A DNA stretch of 64,000 nt from assembly GCA_947500295.1 (NCBI GenBank), contig CANMRM010000006.1, forward strand, positions 186,001-250,000, in the 5' to 3' direction. Numbering within the stretch: the first letter of the stretch is position 1; every line of letters starts with the position of its first letter. Positions 55,291 through 64,000 of the stretch are shown in pieces. This DNA is from an uncultured Kordiimonas sp. (GTDB lineage Bacteria > Pseudomonadota > Alphaproteobacteria > Sphingomonadales > Kordiimonadaceae). Under the pieces are notes generated by a model. That model was not told the DNA's origin. It made no database searches and saw nothing but the letters and a program-made list of their open reading frames with translations. A program made the position numbers and the translations under genes.

Positions 55291-57360
55291 ATGATCAAAA
55301 GAATTGGCGCGGCACTGGCCGCAGCCGCCTACCTCATCCTTGCTGGCTATCCGGGGATTGCGTTGGCGGAACCGTTGAAACTTGAAACTTATCTCGATCT
55401 GGAAACGGTTGGTGATCCGCAGATTTCGCCAGACGGCTCTCAGATGATATATGTGCGCAGTCACATCGACAAAATGAAAGACCGGAGATCACCTTCCGTC
55501 TGGATTATGAACTCTGATGGCAGCAAAAACCGTCAGCTGATGGCGCGTGGCGGAAACGTGCGCTGGTCACCAGGCGGTGACCGTATCGCATTTATCGCAC
55601 CTGATGATGCAGGCAAGCCACAACTCTTCATTCGCTGGATGGACAGTGAAGGCGCTGTAAGCCAGATAACGTACGGCACTGAAAGACCACGCGGCGTATT
55701 TTGGGCACCGGATGGTCAGTCTATTGCCTTTATGTCTCGTGTGCCACGCAAAACAGATTTCACCGTAAAATTGCCGGGCAAACCCGCTGGCGCCAAATGG
55801 AAAGAAGATCCGATGGTGGTAGAGGAGTTTCTGTGGCATCAGGATCGCATAGGGCCGATGAACAACGGTTGGGACCATATCTTTGTGGTTACAGCTGACG
55901 GCGGCACACCAAAGCAGCTCACCAGCGGTAATTGGCACGCAAACACGCGACGTCTCGGCGCCATTCGGTCGGCTGCCAATCTTTCCTGGTCGCCGGACGG
56001 CAGCAAAATTGCCTTTGATGGCCTTGCTGAAGAAGATGACGGGCGCCGCTACACCGAATCCTACATTTACACGGTTGATGTGGCTTCTGGTGATATCACG
56101 CGCCTGACAGACAGTTCGATTGGTGCACAGGATCCGGTTTTCTCGCCCAATGGTGATATGGTCGCCTTTACGGCATTCCACGAATCCGTCATGAGCTACC
56201 GGCACGTGAATATGTATGTGGTGAACGCAGACGGCACGGGTCAGCGGCGGCTGGTTGGTGATCTTGCCTCCGGCCCAAGTGCATTGCGCTGGTCCAATAA
56301 CTCGCGCGGCATCTATTTCACGCTTGATAAAGAGGGTGACCGGAACGTGCATTACACCAACATGGACGGTGATATGCGCGACGTAACCACCGGCGATCAG
56401 AATATCTTCCTGTCCAACGTTTCAAACAACGGTATTGCCGTTGCCACACAAACCGATGCGGACACCATGCAGGACGTGGTTCGTTTCGACATCAGCGATG
56501 GTGATGATTTTGCCAAGTTGACAAATGTGAATGCGGATGTGTTTGCCGGCGTTACCCCGTCCGAAACCATCGAATTCTGGTATGATTCGACAGAAGGCAC
56601 CCGTGTTCAGGGCTGGGCTGTTCTGCCACCCAACTTTGACAGCAACAAAAAGTATCCACTGATCCTGTCTATCCATGGTGGTCCACACGCGATGTACCGT
56701 GAGACATACAATTTCATGTTCCACCATTTTGCGGCAGAGGGCTATATCGTCCTGTTCACCAACCCCAGAGGCTCCACAGGATACGGCGAAGCCTTTGCTG
56801 CTGCGATTGAGGACATGTACCCAGGTCCGCGAGACTATGCGGACTTGATGGGTGGTGTCGATTACATGATCGCACAGGGGTATGTGGATCCGGAACGAAC
56901 CTTTGTAACCGGTTGTTCCGGTGGGGGTATCCTGACGGCCTGGACGATTACACAAACGGATCGTTTCAAGGCTGCTGCTTCCCGCTGCGTGGTTTCTGAC
57001 TGGATCGGCATGGTTGGCACAACGGACGTTTCCGGCTGGATGATCAATTTCTTTGAAAAGCCGTTCTGGGAAGACCCCACACAGTGGTATGAGCATTCTG
57101 CGATCATGCACTCTGAGAATGTAACGACGCCAACACTGTTCATGACAGGTGATCTGGATCGTCGTACACCTGACCAGCAAGCCAAGCAGATGTATGCTGT
57201 GTTGAAGTATCTGGGTGTTCCAACCAAGTATATTTCAGTGAAAGGCGAGTATCATGGAACCGGCTCGATCCCGTCCAACTATTTGCGGCGGCAGCTTTAT
57301 CTGATGAAATGGTTCAGGATGTATGATCCTGCGCACTCTGAGGCTGAAAGCTCTGACTAG
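55291..57360 (+). CDS. S9-family (prolyl oligopeptidase/DPP-like) secreted peptidase
   Basis: WD40-like beta-propeller repeats (WSPDGSKIAF), GPHAMY, TGCSGGGILTAW nucleophile, GEYHGTG; start at 55291 gives a signal peptide. Confidence 0.92.
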   Translation: MIKRIGAALAAAAYLILAGYPGIALAEPLKLETYLDLETVGDPQISPDGSQMIYVRSHIDKMKDRRSPSVWIMNSDGSKNRQLMARGGNVRWSPGGDRIAFIAPDDAGKPQLFIRWMDSEGAVSQITYGTERPRGVFWAPDGQSIAFMSRVPRKTDFTVKLPGKPAGAKWKEDPMVVEEFLWHQDRIGPMNNGWDHIFVVTADGGTPKQLTSGNWHANTRRLGAIRSAANLSWSPDGSKIAFDGLAEEDDGRRYTESYIYTVDVASGDITRLTDSSIGAQDPVFSPNGDMVAFTAFHESVMSYRHVNMYVVNADGTGQRRLVGDLASGPSALRWSNNSRGIYFTLDKEGDRNVHYTNMDGDMRDVTTGDQNIFLSNVSNNGIAVATQTDADTMQDVVRFDISDGDDFAKLTNVNADVFAGVTPSETIEFWYDSTEGTRVQGWAVLPPNFDSNKKYPLILSIHGGPHAMYRETYNFMFHHFAAEGYIVLFTNPRGSTGYGEAFAAAIEDMYPGPRDYADLMGGVDYMIAQGYVDPERTFVTGCSGGGILTAWTITQTDRFKAAASRCVVSDWIGMVGTTDVSGWMINFFEKPFWEDPTQWYEHSAIMHSENVTTPTLFMTGDLDRRTPDQQAKQMYAVLKYLGVPTKYISVKGEYHGTGSIPSNYLRRQLYLMKWFRMYDPAHSEAESSD

Positions 57361-57385
57361 TGACCTAAATATCTGGCAGTAACTG

Positions 57386-57414
57386 AAAAGCCGGGACGTC
57401 TGTCCCGGCTTTTT
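57386..57414 (+). terminator. Rho-independent terminator downstream of S9 peptidase
   Basis: AGCCGGGAC-gtct-GTCCCGGCT followed by TTTT. Confidence 0.88.
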
Positions 57415-57469
57415 CTTTGGACGCTTCAAATCCGCAATAACCAACTGACTTGCCAGACTTGAAACAAGA

Positions 57470-57498
57470 AAAAGCCCGAAGCTGTGCTTCGGGCTTTT
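57470..57498 (-). terminator. Hairpin terminator downstream of tRNA-Asn (bidirectional potential)
   Basis: AAAGCCCGAAGC-tgt-GCTTCGGGCTTT with A-run/T-run on either side. Confidence 0.85.
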
Positions 57499-57504
57499 AA
57501 AAAG

Positions 57505-57580
57505 TGGCTCCGCCTGCTGGGCTCGAACCAGCGACCCAATGATTAACAGTCATTTGCTCTACCAACTGAGCTAAGGCGGA
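57505..57580 (-). tRNA. tRNA-Asn (GTT)
   Basis: Reverse complement TCCGCCTTAGCTCAGTTGGTAGAGCAAATGACTGTTAATCATTGGGTCGCTGGTTCGAGCCCAGCAGGCGGAGCCA. Confidence 0.97.
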
Positions 57581-57772
57581 TCATGCGTTCCGGGTGTCCC
57601 CGGCGAGTCAGGGGCTCTTTATACTCAAAAAAATGTCGCTGCCAAGCAGAATTTTACATTTTTTGGTCAATGCATAGTTTGTGAGCGATTTGTTCGTCAA
57701 AGGCGTGGCAGCACATGGCTCCATGACCGCCAAATAGTGCGGGAATATCTGCGATATCGTTATGTCTGCAGC

Positions 57773-58735
57773 CTAGTGCCGGCGAAGCCGAAGAGCTTGT
57801 GCATGGCCCGACGTAGCCGGTGTGCCTGTTACCATGTGGGGGCCGTTTGCCGGTTCCAAAAATGGTTCCTTTTGAGGCAATACAAAGGTGGGCAACGGGC
57901 GTTTCACATCGATAACACCTGAACCTTCCAGGATGGTGGCGATGGTTTTCTTGAACTGAATCACATGCACCATGTGGTCAGCACCGTCGATGGAGACGTA
58001 GCGGCCTCTTGGCATGGCGTCGGCTATCACCTTATTCGCGGCGGGCGGCACGAATATGTCATGCTCACCTGTGGACACAAGCGTGCGAACGTCCGGCAGA
58101 GAGGCCAGATTCATGTTACCATGGTCAAGAATGCGCTGCGTATTGTGGGTAAATTGTTCCCTGATTCCATCATTTGCGGTCAGGAGAGCGTGGTGCAGTT
58201 TTTCTCCTGCGAGGCGCGCCAATTTATTGGTTTTGCGCAGCTCCGCATTGGACATCAGGTTGGTGAAGCTGTCGGCGAATGCTTCCCGTTTGTCCCATTT
58301 CAGGTAAAAAAGCATAAGGTTGAATTCATAGACCAAATGATCTGGAATTCTATGCATAGCGCCGAGCAAGGTCAGTCTGCTGACCATGGATTTGTACATC
58401 TCTACAAATCGCAGGGCAATCAGGCTGCCATAACTAAACCCAACAAGATTGATTTTTTTGACGTTTAGCTGTTTCAGCGACTCTGCGATACATTCCGCAA
58501 TAAATTCAAAGGGATAGTTCGCAGGCAATACACCGGTTTGGCCATTGCCAGGTGTATCAAAGGCAATGACCCAGGACTGCTTGGCCAGAGCTGAGCTCAT
58601 GCGCTCTATCTGCGCGATGTTCTGGAATGCACCTCCGATGACGATGATCGGAATGTCGGTTTTGCCTCGGGAATATTCCTTAACATGTACAGGAAAGCCC
58701 TTATGGCTGTGTGTGTGCACATATGTGTCGCTCAT
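57773..58735 (-). CDS. Alpha/beta hydrolase
   Basis: IIVIGGAFQNI, NLVGFSYGSLIALRF nucleophile elbow, TGEHDIFVPP, DGADHMVHV; start at internal Met 58735. Confidence 0.85.
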   Translation of the reverse strand: MSDTYVHTHSHKGFPVHVKEYSRGKTDIPIIVIGGAFQNIAQIERMSSALAKQSWVIAFDTPGNGQTGVLPANYPFEFIAECIAESLKQLNVKKINLVGFSYGSLIALRFVEMYKSMVSRLTLLGAMHRIPDHLVYEFNLMLFYLKWDKREAFADSFTNLMSNAELRKTNKLARLAGEKLHHALLTANDGIREQFTHNTQRILDHGNMNLASLPDVRTLVSTGEHDIFVPPAANKVIADAMPRGRYVSIDGADHMVHVIQFKKTIATILEGSGVIDVKRPLPTFVLPQKEPFLEPANGPHMVTGTPATSGHAQALRLRRH

Positions 58736-59066
58736 TATTTCTCCTACTCGGTACCTTGCCCCAACCGTGACATTGGTGGCTGTGCAAAAATTGCCGCCGC
58801 CACATCCGTCACGCGTACCATCGCAAGTAGAGTGCCAAATCGAACATATATCTAAGCGTGTACAAAGCAAGCTCAAAATTTTGCTTTTAAATACTTTGGC
58901 TTAGTTTGAAAATTAAACAAAGTCAGACAATTTAGTTACGTTCTCGAGACACTTTTCAACCTAAGGTAATCACCTGCAGGTAGTATACGCCTGAAGAGTG
59001 TAGCTGGATCGCAAAAGTCAGGAGGGGCCACCAAGGCGGAGCGTGCCTTGGTGGTGTTGGCAAGCG

Positions 59067-60269
59067 TCAGGCGATTTTGGAAAGCATCAATTGCTGCTGT
59101 ACTTCGTCCCGGTGCTTTTTCAGATATTTCATAAATGGTGTGCCGCCGGTTCCAACATCTGTGTCGTTGCCGCTGTCGCCTTTAGCCTGCTTGTTGATGT
59201 AGGATGCGGCATACTCCAGATGACGGGTTCTGAACTGCGCCAGCTTGCTGATGCATTCATTGTACAAATCCTTCAGCTGATCATTCCCGCTCGCGGCGAC
59301 AAAGGTCCGCAGATTGCTTCTCTCCCGGACGATGTCGATGAAGGCACGATGCGCCGGTGGACGATATTCATGAAGTTCATCCAAATAAGCCCTCAGGGGG
59401 TCTGATGCATGCTCAATACCAAAAAACGCATCCATGGTGGGGACAATGGAGGATTGGGAACCCGTCTGCCCCCTGAAAGCCTGGGGGTTGCCCCCAGCTT
59501 CTTCAACGCCTTCATAGACAAGGCCACTGCCAAGAGCAGGGTTGTCTTTCCAGCCGTGAATCCAGGGGCGGACCCGGTTGAAGTAAATATAAGGATCACA
59601 GCGTTCCGGCATCCGGTCAAAAATTGCGTTGATGTCGTCCCAGACCCTGGAAATCGCCACCAAGCCATCGCCAACGTCGGCGGTCAGGCCCTGATCTGCG
59701 GCATCAATGATATGGGGCACGCGCGACAGCATTTCCCCAGCCTGGGCTTCAATCGCCACATGCACTGTCACAAACCAGGCTTCATCCTGTCCACTGAGGA
59801 AAGGTTGGATCATATAGATGTTGGACAAATCAATCGGGCTCTCAGGGTCCACCAACCCCCAGTTATCAAGCACATACGAAGAATAGGGCAGCAGCGGCTT
59901 TTGTCCCAGCGCCCGGGCGAGATGCCAGATCGGCTTTGCCAGGCACTCAGGCAGGCTTTTGCATGGGGATGCTTCCCCCCAAACATAGGACTGCACCAGA
60001 AACGAATAATGCACCATTGCGACTTTTTGCTGGGCGTCCGACCCGGTTTCACAGAATTCAGACAGGTCAACCAAGGGTAAAGATGCCAGCCGCGCGCGCA
60101 CATTACCTGTCGTGAGGATGTGGGGCAGGCTCATCGCCATGGTGCGCACCGGCGCAAGATAATCGGGAAGAAGAACTGTTGCCGGATCAAAGGAAGCGAG
60201 AAAGCCGCGGTCTGGCGTTATTTCATAGTCTTCAAGTCTAATGGTTTGATTGTGAGGCTTTACAGTCAT
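59067..60269 (-). CDS. Indoleamine 2,3-dioxygenase family protein
   Basis: 400 aa; heme-ligand region EYRPPAHRAFIDIV resembles IDO MPPAHRNFL; GTGGTPFMKYLKKHRDE C-terminal IDO motif. Confidence 0.88.
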   Translation of the reverse strand: MTVKPHNQTIRLEDYEITPDRGFLASFDPATVLLPDYLAPVRTMAMSLPHILTTGNVRARLASLPLVDLSEFCETGSDAQQKVAMVHYSFLVQSYVWGEASPCKSLPECLAKPIWHLARALGQKPLLPYSSYVLDNWGLVDPESPIDLSNIYMIQPFLSGQDEAWFVTVHVAIEAQAGEMLSRVPHIIDAADQGLTADVGDGLVAISRVWDDINAIFDRMPERCDPYIYFNRVRPWIHGWKDNPALGSGLVYEGVEEAGGNPQAFRGQTGSQSSIVPTMDAFFGIEHASDPLRAYLDELHEYRPPAHRAFIDIVRERSNLRTFVAASGNDQLKDLYNECISKLAQFRTRHLEYAASYINKQAKGDSGNDTDVGTGGTPFMKYLKKHRDEVQQQLMLSKIA

Positions 60270-60359
60270 TGTAAACTCCGCGAATATTCAGAAGAAAAGT
60301 TGGCATAGACACTTTATTGCTGAATAAAATTCGGAATCAAAACGAAAGAGGCTGCCAGG

Positions 60360-60887
60360 ATGGTAGAAACAAACAGTGTTAAGAAAGAAAGGGTGACCGC
60401 CCCCGCCATCGACACTATGGACCGAAAGATATTAAGCGCGTTGGTTGAAGATGCCACCCAGAGCTATACGACTCTGGGGCAATCGGTCGGATTGTCGGCG
60501 CCTGCGGTTCACGAGCGGGTTAAACGCCTGCGGGCTCGCGGTGTTATACAGCAGACTGTCGCTCGGCTGGACGGCGCGAAAATCGGCAAACCGCTCCTCG
60601 TGTTTGTCCATGTGGCGACAGAAAACTGGGGCTTCAGCCAGGCATTTGAGCAACTAATGAAGCTGCCAGAAGTTGAGGAACTGCATTCTGTGACGGGCGA
60701 CACATCGCTGATTTTGAAGGTTCGCCTGCCGGAGTCCAGCGCACTTGAATCGTTGCTTCGGCAAATTCATTGCTTCGACAGTGTTGTATCAACCAAGACC
60801 TTTGTCACCTTGTCGACCTATAAGGATAGCCCGGTGCAGGCCAGCCAAACACCTGATTGGCCAACGCCGGCGTTGCCGAAAAGCTGA
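60360..60887 (+). CDS. Lrp/AsnC family transcriptional regulator
   Basis: IDTMDRKILSALVEDATQSYTTLGQSVGLSAPAVHERVKRLRARGVIQQTVARLDGAKIGKPLLVFVHV. Confidence 0.94.
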   Translation: MVETNSVKKERVTAPAIDTMDRKILSALVEDATQSYTTLGQSVGLSAPAVHERVKRLRARGVIQQTVARLDGAKIGKPLLVFVHVATENWGFSQAFEQLMKLPEVEELHSVTGDTSLILKVRLPESSALESLLRQIHCFDSVVSTKTFVTLSTYKDSPVQASQTPDWPTPALPKS

Positions 60888-60921
60888 AAAAAAAGGCTTA
60901 GCTGTTTCCAGCTAAGCCTTT
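60887..60921 (-). terminator. Terminator downstream of tRNA-Cys locus (minus strand), also between lrp and att site
   Basis: 13-bp perfect stem AAAGGCTTAGCTG-tttc-CAGCTAAGCCTTT with 8-A run on + side (U-run for minus transcript). Confidence 0.85.
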
Positions 60922-60929
60922 GAAATTCT

Positions 60930-60976
60930 TGGAGGCGCGAACGAGAATCGAACTCGTGTACACGGATTTGCAATCC
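60930..60976 (-). other. 3' half of tRNA-Cys (anticodon GCA through CCA); attachment site of an integrated element
   Basis: Reverse complement GGATTGCAAATCCGTGTACACGAGTTCGATTCTCGTTCGCGCCTCCA; D-arm and 5' acceptor are absent and replaced by AT-rich sequence next to an integrase. Confidence 0.82.
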
Positions 60977-61130
60977 TAGTAAAACCTCAATGATTTCAAT
61001 ACATATTCCCTCAATAGTGCATTTTGACCGCTATTTAAGCCCAATAGCTTACAGAAAGTGTGGGAATGCCGAAGCATGTGCATGGCCTGGCACCGAAACC
61101 ACAATCCCATTTTCCGCAAGTCAATTTTTC

Positions 61131-62342
61131 TTACTGTTGATTGAGCTCTTGCAAAGCATCGTTGATTTCGGCTTTGAACAGGTTTCTCTTTTGAGCGACA
61201 GCAGCTGCCTTCTGTGGCGTCAGGTGGTTGTATGTCTGCGACATTTTGATCGTAGTGTGACCGGTCATTGGCCGGACATCATCAACGCCGGCATCGCCGA
61301 TCTCGGTTGCTGCACCATGCCGAAGACCTCGAAACTGGAAGTCTTTGTGGAGGCCGGCTTGCTCCCTGATCTTTCTAAACAGGCGTCTGAATTTGTCTTC
61401 ATCAATGGGCATGGGCACGCCTGACTTATGGTCAGGATCCATTACGATCGTGGAGCCGAGTTTTCGGGTCGACCTTAGTTCTTCTTCAAGCTCAGGGAAA
61501 AGATGTACCGACTGCATAAACATTGGGATTAGCAGTGGCACTTGCGTCTTGTTTTGGCTGATTCTGAAATACTCGCCGGGGCGATAGTCAGTCCACGCCA
61601 TGGCGCCCTCAATGCCGCCACCCTTCTTCTTTCTGCCAATTACGTCGCCGGGGCGCTGCACGAGCTCAAAAGCGAGCGCAACTGCTGTTGCCATATGCTG
61701 CAGGCCCATTTCTTTGGCAGTTTGCTTGAATAGCTCATACTCAGCACGTGAGGGTGCGTACGTCTGCTTCTTTGCCTTAATCTTCAATCCCATCGACAAG
61801 AAGGGGTTTTCAAACACCAGGTCTTTGCGCTTGCCCCAATTCCACACTCTGCGGGCAACCTGCATTGCATAGCTGCCTTGCCTGTCTCCATGTGCTTCCA
61901 GCAAGGATTCGAACATCTCGTCAGCGTTTGCAGGTCGCACATCGCGTGCTTGCATCATTCCAAAGGGCAGGCCCTTTTTGGGTGTTTGCCAATCAATGAT
62001 GCGCTGCATCTGGGTCTCATAGTCCTGCTGCGTCCGCAGTGCGAGCTTGGTCCAGGCCTTATTGTCTTTGCTTTTGAACTTGGCAAAAAGCCATTTCACA
62101 GAGCCTTCTTCGTCCTGCACCTCAACACCATTGCGCCAGTCGTTAAACTGGTTCAGCAACTTCTTATGTTTGGTGAAGGCGTCGCCAAAGTCAGTACCGA
62201 GCGGCTGGCTGGTCTCAATTGGGCAGGGTCTGCCGTTAACCAATCGCTTTGAATAGCGACCGTGAACTTCGAAATAATAGCCTGTTTTTCCGCCAGCAAG
62301 CGGCTTTGCCTTCATATATGTCGGCAGCTGTATTTTGGGCAT
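61131..62342 (-). CDS. Tyrosine recombinase / phage integrase
   Basis: 403 aa; catalytic-region motifs FELVQRPGDVI, FRGLRHGAATEIG, MTGHTTIKMSQTYNH. Confidence 0.9.
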   Translation of the reverse strand: MPKIQLPTYMKAKPLAGGKTGYYFEVHGRYSKRLVNGRPCPIETSQPLGTDFGDAFTKHKKLLNQFNDWRNGVEVQDEEGSVKWLFAKFKSKDNKAWTKLALRTQQDYETQMQRIIDWQTPKKGLPFGMMQARDVRPANADEMFESLLEAHGDRQGSYAMQVARRVWNWGKRKDLVFENPFLSMGLKIKAKKQTYAPSRAEYELFKQTAKEMGLQHMATAVALAFELVQRPGDVIGRKKKGGGIEGAMAWTDYRPGEYFRISQNKTQVPLLIPMFMQSVHLFPELEEELRSTRKLGSTIVMDPDHKSGVPMPIDEDKFRRLFRKIREQAGLHKDFQFRGLRHGAATEIGDAGVDDVRPMTGHTTIKMSQTYNHLTPQKAAAVAQKRNLFKAEINDALQELNQQ

Positions 62343-62351
62343 GTCTTGGTC

Positions 62352-62606
62352 TCAAAAAAAGTCGGAACTTTCGCCGTATTCAAGCTCCAATTGTTTGTCG
62401 ACCGAAGACGTTTGCCACAACAGACTTCCGGATCTTCCGTCCGGGCGTGCGTTTATTTTGTTTTCCTTGGTCAACTTGTCGATTTTTTTATTAGGCCAAT
62501 TAGTGTAAGCGCGCAGCTGCGCATGCGTCAATGTGGCAGGCCACCCCTGCACCACAACAACAGACCCATCCCGTACGGTTGGGTTTATTTGCGGCTGCAC
62601 AGTCAT
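62352..62606 (-). CDS. Small phage protein, possible excisionase/DNA-binding
   Basis: 84 aa ORF directly upstream of integrase, ATGA overlap with 62603..62872; no firm homology visible. Confidence 0.45.
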   Translation of the reverse strand: MTVQPQINPTVRDGSVVVVQGWPATLTHAQLRAYTNWPNKKIDKLTKENKINARPDGRSGSLLWQTSSVDKQLELEYGESSDFF

Positions 62607-62872
62607 CTAATCAACTGGTTGTCCTTGTCGTCAGCTGTTAGCTTCAGCACATCAGAAACTGCGCGCAGCAGGTTCGCAGGCAGTTCCTCAAATCGTTGAA
62701 CCATGTCTAGTTTGGCTTCTAAGTCTGGCAACGACACAGGGAGCTCTACGGTAGGGAATGAAGCACCACAGGCAACGCACCTTCGACGGCGCACAGTCAA
62801 CCTGTCATCACGTTTCGACTTCCTACTGTCTATTACGCCGGCTTTAGGTGATTTGCAGAATGGGCAATCCAT
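62603..62872 (-). CDS. Small zinc-ribbon protein resembling the NrdR N-terminus
   Basis: MDCPFCKSPKAGVIDSRKSKRDDRLTVRRRRCVACGASFPTVE; CxxC...CxxC zinc ribbon. Confidence 0.7.
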   Translation of the reverse strand: MDCPFCKSPKAGVIDSRKSKRDDRLTVRRRRCVACGASFPTVELPVSLPDLEAKLDMVQRFEELPANLLRAVSDVLKLTADDKDNQLIR

Positions 62873-62878
62873 CTTTTA

Positions 62879-63160
62879 CTACTCAGACTCCAGTGAGTTG
62901 TTGGCAATATCGTAAGTGGCTTCGAAAATGTCGGGCTTGCACGGGTAGAGTTCACCCTTTATGCCTTTAATGATCCAATCTCCAGGACGCGCTTCCATGC
63001 GGCCTTCAAGTGTATGAATGAAAATTCCGCCGTCGCCTGTGTTTTCGATGTCTCTGTCGCCGCCTTTAAGAAATTCCTCCATCTCAACGCTGCAAAAAAA
63101 GCCTTCCGGTGGAACTTGAAACGCCTCAACCACTACCGGTTTTTTGCAATACAATGGCAT
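62879..63160 (-). CDS. Phage-type conserved small protein (PGDWIIKG...GELYPCKPDIFEATYD)
   Basis: Start at internal Met MPLYCKKPVVVEAFQV, TGATG overlap with the next ORF; familiar phage protein motif. Confidence 0.7.
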   Translation of the reverse strand: MPLYCKKPVVVEAFQVPPEGFFCSVEMEEFLKGGDRDIENTGDGGIFIHTLEGRMEARPGDWIIKGIKGELYPCKPDIFEATYDIANNSLESE

Positions 63161-63546
63161 CAGCTCATCTCCTTTTGGCTGGCAAGTGCTTCCGAGACCG
63201 CAGGGCCAACTCTGGTCCAATCCACATAGGGTCTGCGGTGATCAGTGTGGACCAGGGGGCAACCGACAGCAGCGTCATCAACATAAACGTGAGCATACGC
63301 TTTTGGGCTGTTTGTCCAGCTGGCTTGATCAGGGTTGTGGTTCACGCCGTGGAGGTCAATACCATTTGCTTCAAGGTAGGCGACTGCTTCTGCCAAACCC
63401 TCGCCAGATCTCATAGTGAACAGAATTATTTTTGCGCCGAGATCAATCCAGTGCGCCATGTAAGGGATGGCAAAAGGCACCGGTCGGCCCACCTTGGGGT
63501 ATTCGTGCTCAACTATGGTGCCATCAAAGTCTACGCAGATATACAT
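63160..63546 (-). CDS. HAD-like small phosphatase (phage-type)
   Basis: MYICVDFDGTIVEHEYPKVG (DxDGT), IILFTMRSGEGLAEAVAYLEANGI, AHVYVDDAAVG. Confidence 0.75.
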   Translation of the reverse strand: MYICVDFDGTIVEHEYPKVGRPVPFAIPYMAHWIDLGAKIILFTMRSGEGLAEAVAYLEANGIDLHGVNHNPDQASWTNSPKAYAHVYVDDAAVGCPLVHTDHRRPYVDWTRVGPAVSEALASQKEMS

Positions 63547-63995
63547 AGATCGGCGCCTTTCTGAGTTTTGTCGTAGGTTGAGATTGCCCACCCTATGGCG
63601 TGGCAGCACCATTTGAAACGGTGGGAGTAGACCTTGATCATCCACTGACTGAAATCATCCCAATAGTCCTGTGGCAGCAGCGTGCAGGTGCGCGCTGCCT
63701 CTAAGAATTCGAGCTCTGTCAGATAATAATCATCAAAATGGGATTCGATTGTCAGCCTGTCAGTTTCGGGCAGGTGTTCAATGTGAGAGCGAATACCTGC
63801 CATAGCGTGGTCATGTTCAAAGTCCAGAAAACCATCACACCTGTCAGTTGCTTCCAGTTTTTCTGACCAGTAACGAGGGCTCCAACTCTCTCCCCTGAAG
63901 AACGTAAACATGTCCTTCTGGCGCCGAAAGATGAACGAGCCCATATCGCCTGTGTAGACCAGATAATCTGCGAAGGTGATGATGCGGAAATGCAT
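63531..63995 (-). CDS. Phage-type hypothetical protein (possibly N-terminally truncated by the window edge)
   Basis: MHFRIITFADYLVYTGDMGSFIFRRQKDMFTFFRG...; no in-frame stop between this Met and the window end. Confidence 0.6.
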   Translation of the reverse strand: MHFRIITFADYLVYTGDMGSFIFRRQKDMFTFFRGESWSPRYWSEKLEATDRCDGFLDFEHDHAMAGIRSHIEHLPETDRLTIESHFDDYYLTELEFLEAARTCTLLPQDYWDDFSQWMIKVYSHRFKWCCHAIGWAISTYDKTQKGADLCISA

Positions 63996-64000
63996 AATCA

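Larger units (their letters stand above)
60930..64000. mobile_element. Left end of an integrated phage-like/genomic-island element (continues beyond the window)
   Basis: tRNA-Cys 3' fragment, adjacent tyrosine integrase, and a run of small overlapping phage-type ORFs on one strand. Confidence 0.78.

Noticed and set aside
55567-56352. 261-aa minus-strand ORF inside the S9 peptidase gene
   Set aside because: Antisense to a gene with clear catalytic motifs; no recognisable domain.
60930-61010. Complete tRNA-Cys gene
   Set aside because: Only the anticodon-to-CCA half matches; 5' acceptor, D-arm absent. Called as attachment-site fragment instead.

Overview
This is a chromosomal window from an alphaproteobacterium, judged by gene content (mfd-sdhE-recG order, spt-acp-epimerase-acyl ligase order, a double-CSD cold shock protein). 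Most of it is ordinary: partial nhaA, mfd, sdhE, recG, a carboxyltransferase, a DEAD-box helicase, recX, nhaB, tRNA-Pro, tRNA-Arg, tRNA-Asn, queC/queE/queF, modBC, metC, hspQ, an OmpA-family protein and an S9 peptidase. The strongest candidate for an under-described system is a ~13.5 kb bacterial sphingolipid (ceramide) locus at about 10.6-24.1 kb. It has a core of serine palmitoyltransferase, ACP, NAD-dependent epimerase (CerR-like) and acyl-AMP ligase. A GNAT-like ceramide synthase candidate sits in a tight operon-like run with LptF, LptG, a Wzx/MATE-type flippase and a fatty acid desaturase. A lipid kinase plus Tam41-like nucleotidyltransferase pair lies between the two. Other items worth attention: a secreted protein of seven ~32-aa two-Cys repeats overlapping the stop codon of a DEAD-box helicase gene; a cupredoxin-like / CACHE-HAMP-degenerate GGDEF-EAL / beta-barrel trio; two putative type I secretion substrates with similar C-termini, one carrying four 72-bp tandem repeats; an 8-bp perfect hairpin sequestering the Shine-Dalgarno of a cystathionine lyase gene; a bacterial indoleamine 2,3-dioxygenase divergent from an Lrp/AsnC regulator; and the left end of an integrated phage-like element whose integrase lies next to a 3'-half tRNA-Cys attachment site. 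All assignments come from reading motifs in the translations. No database search was run.
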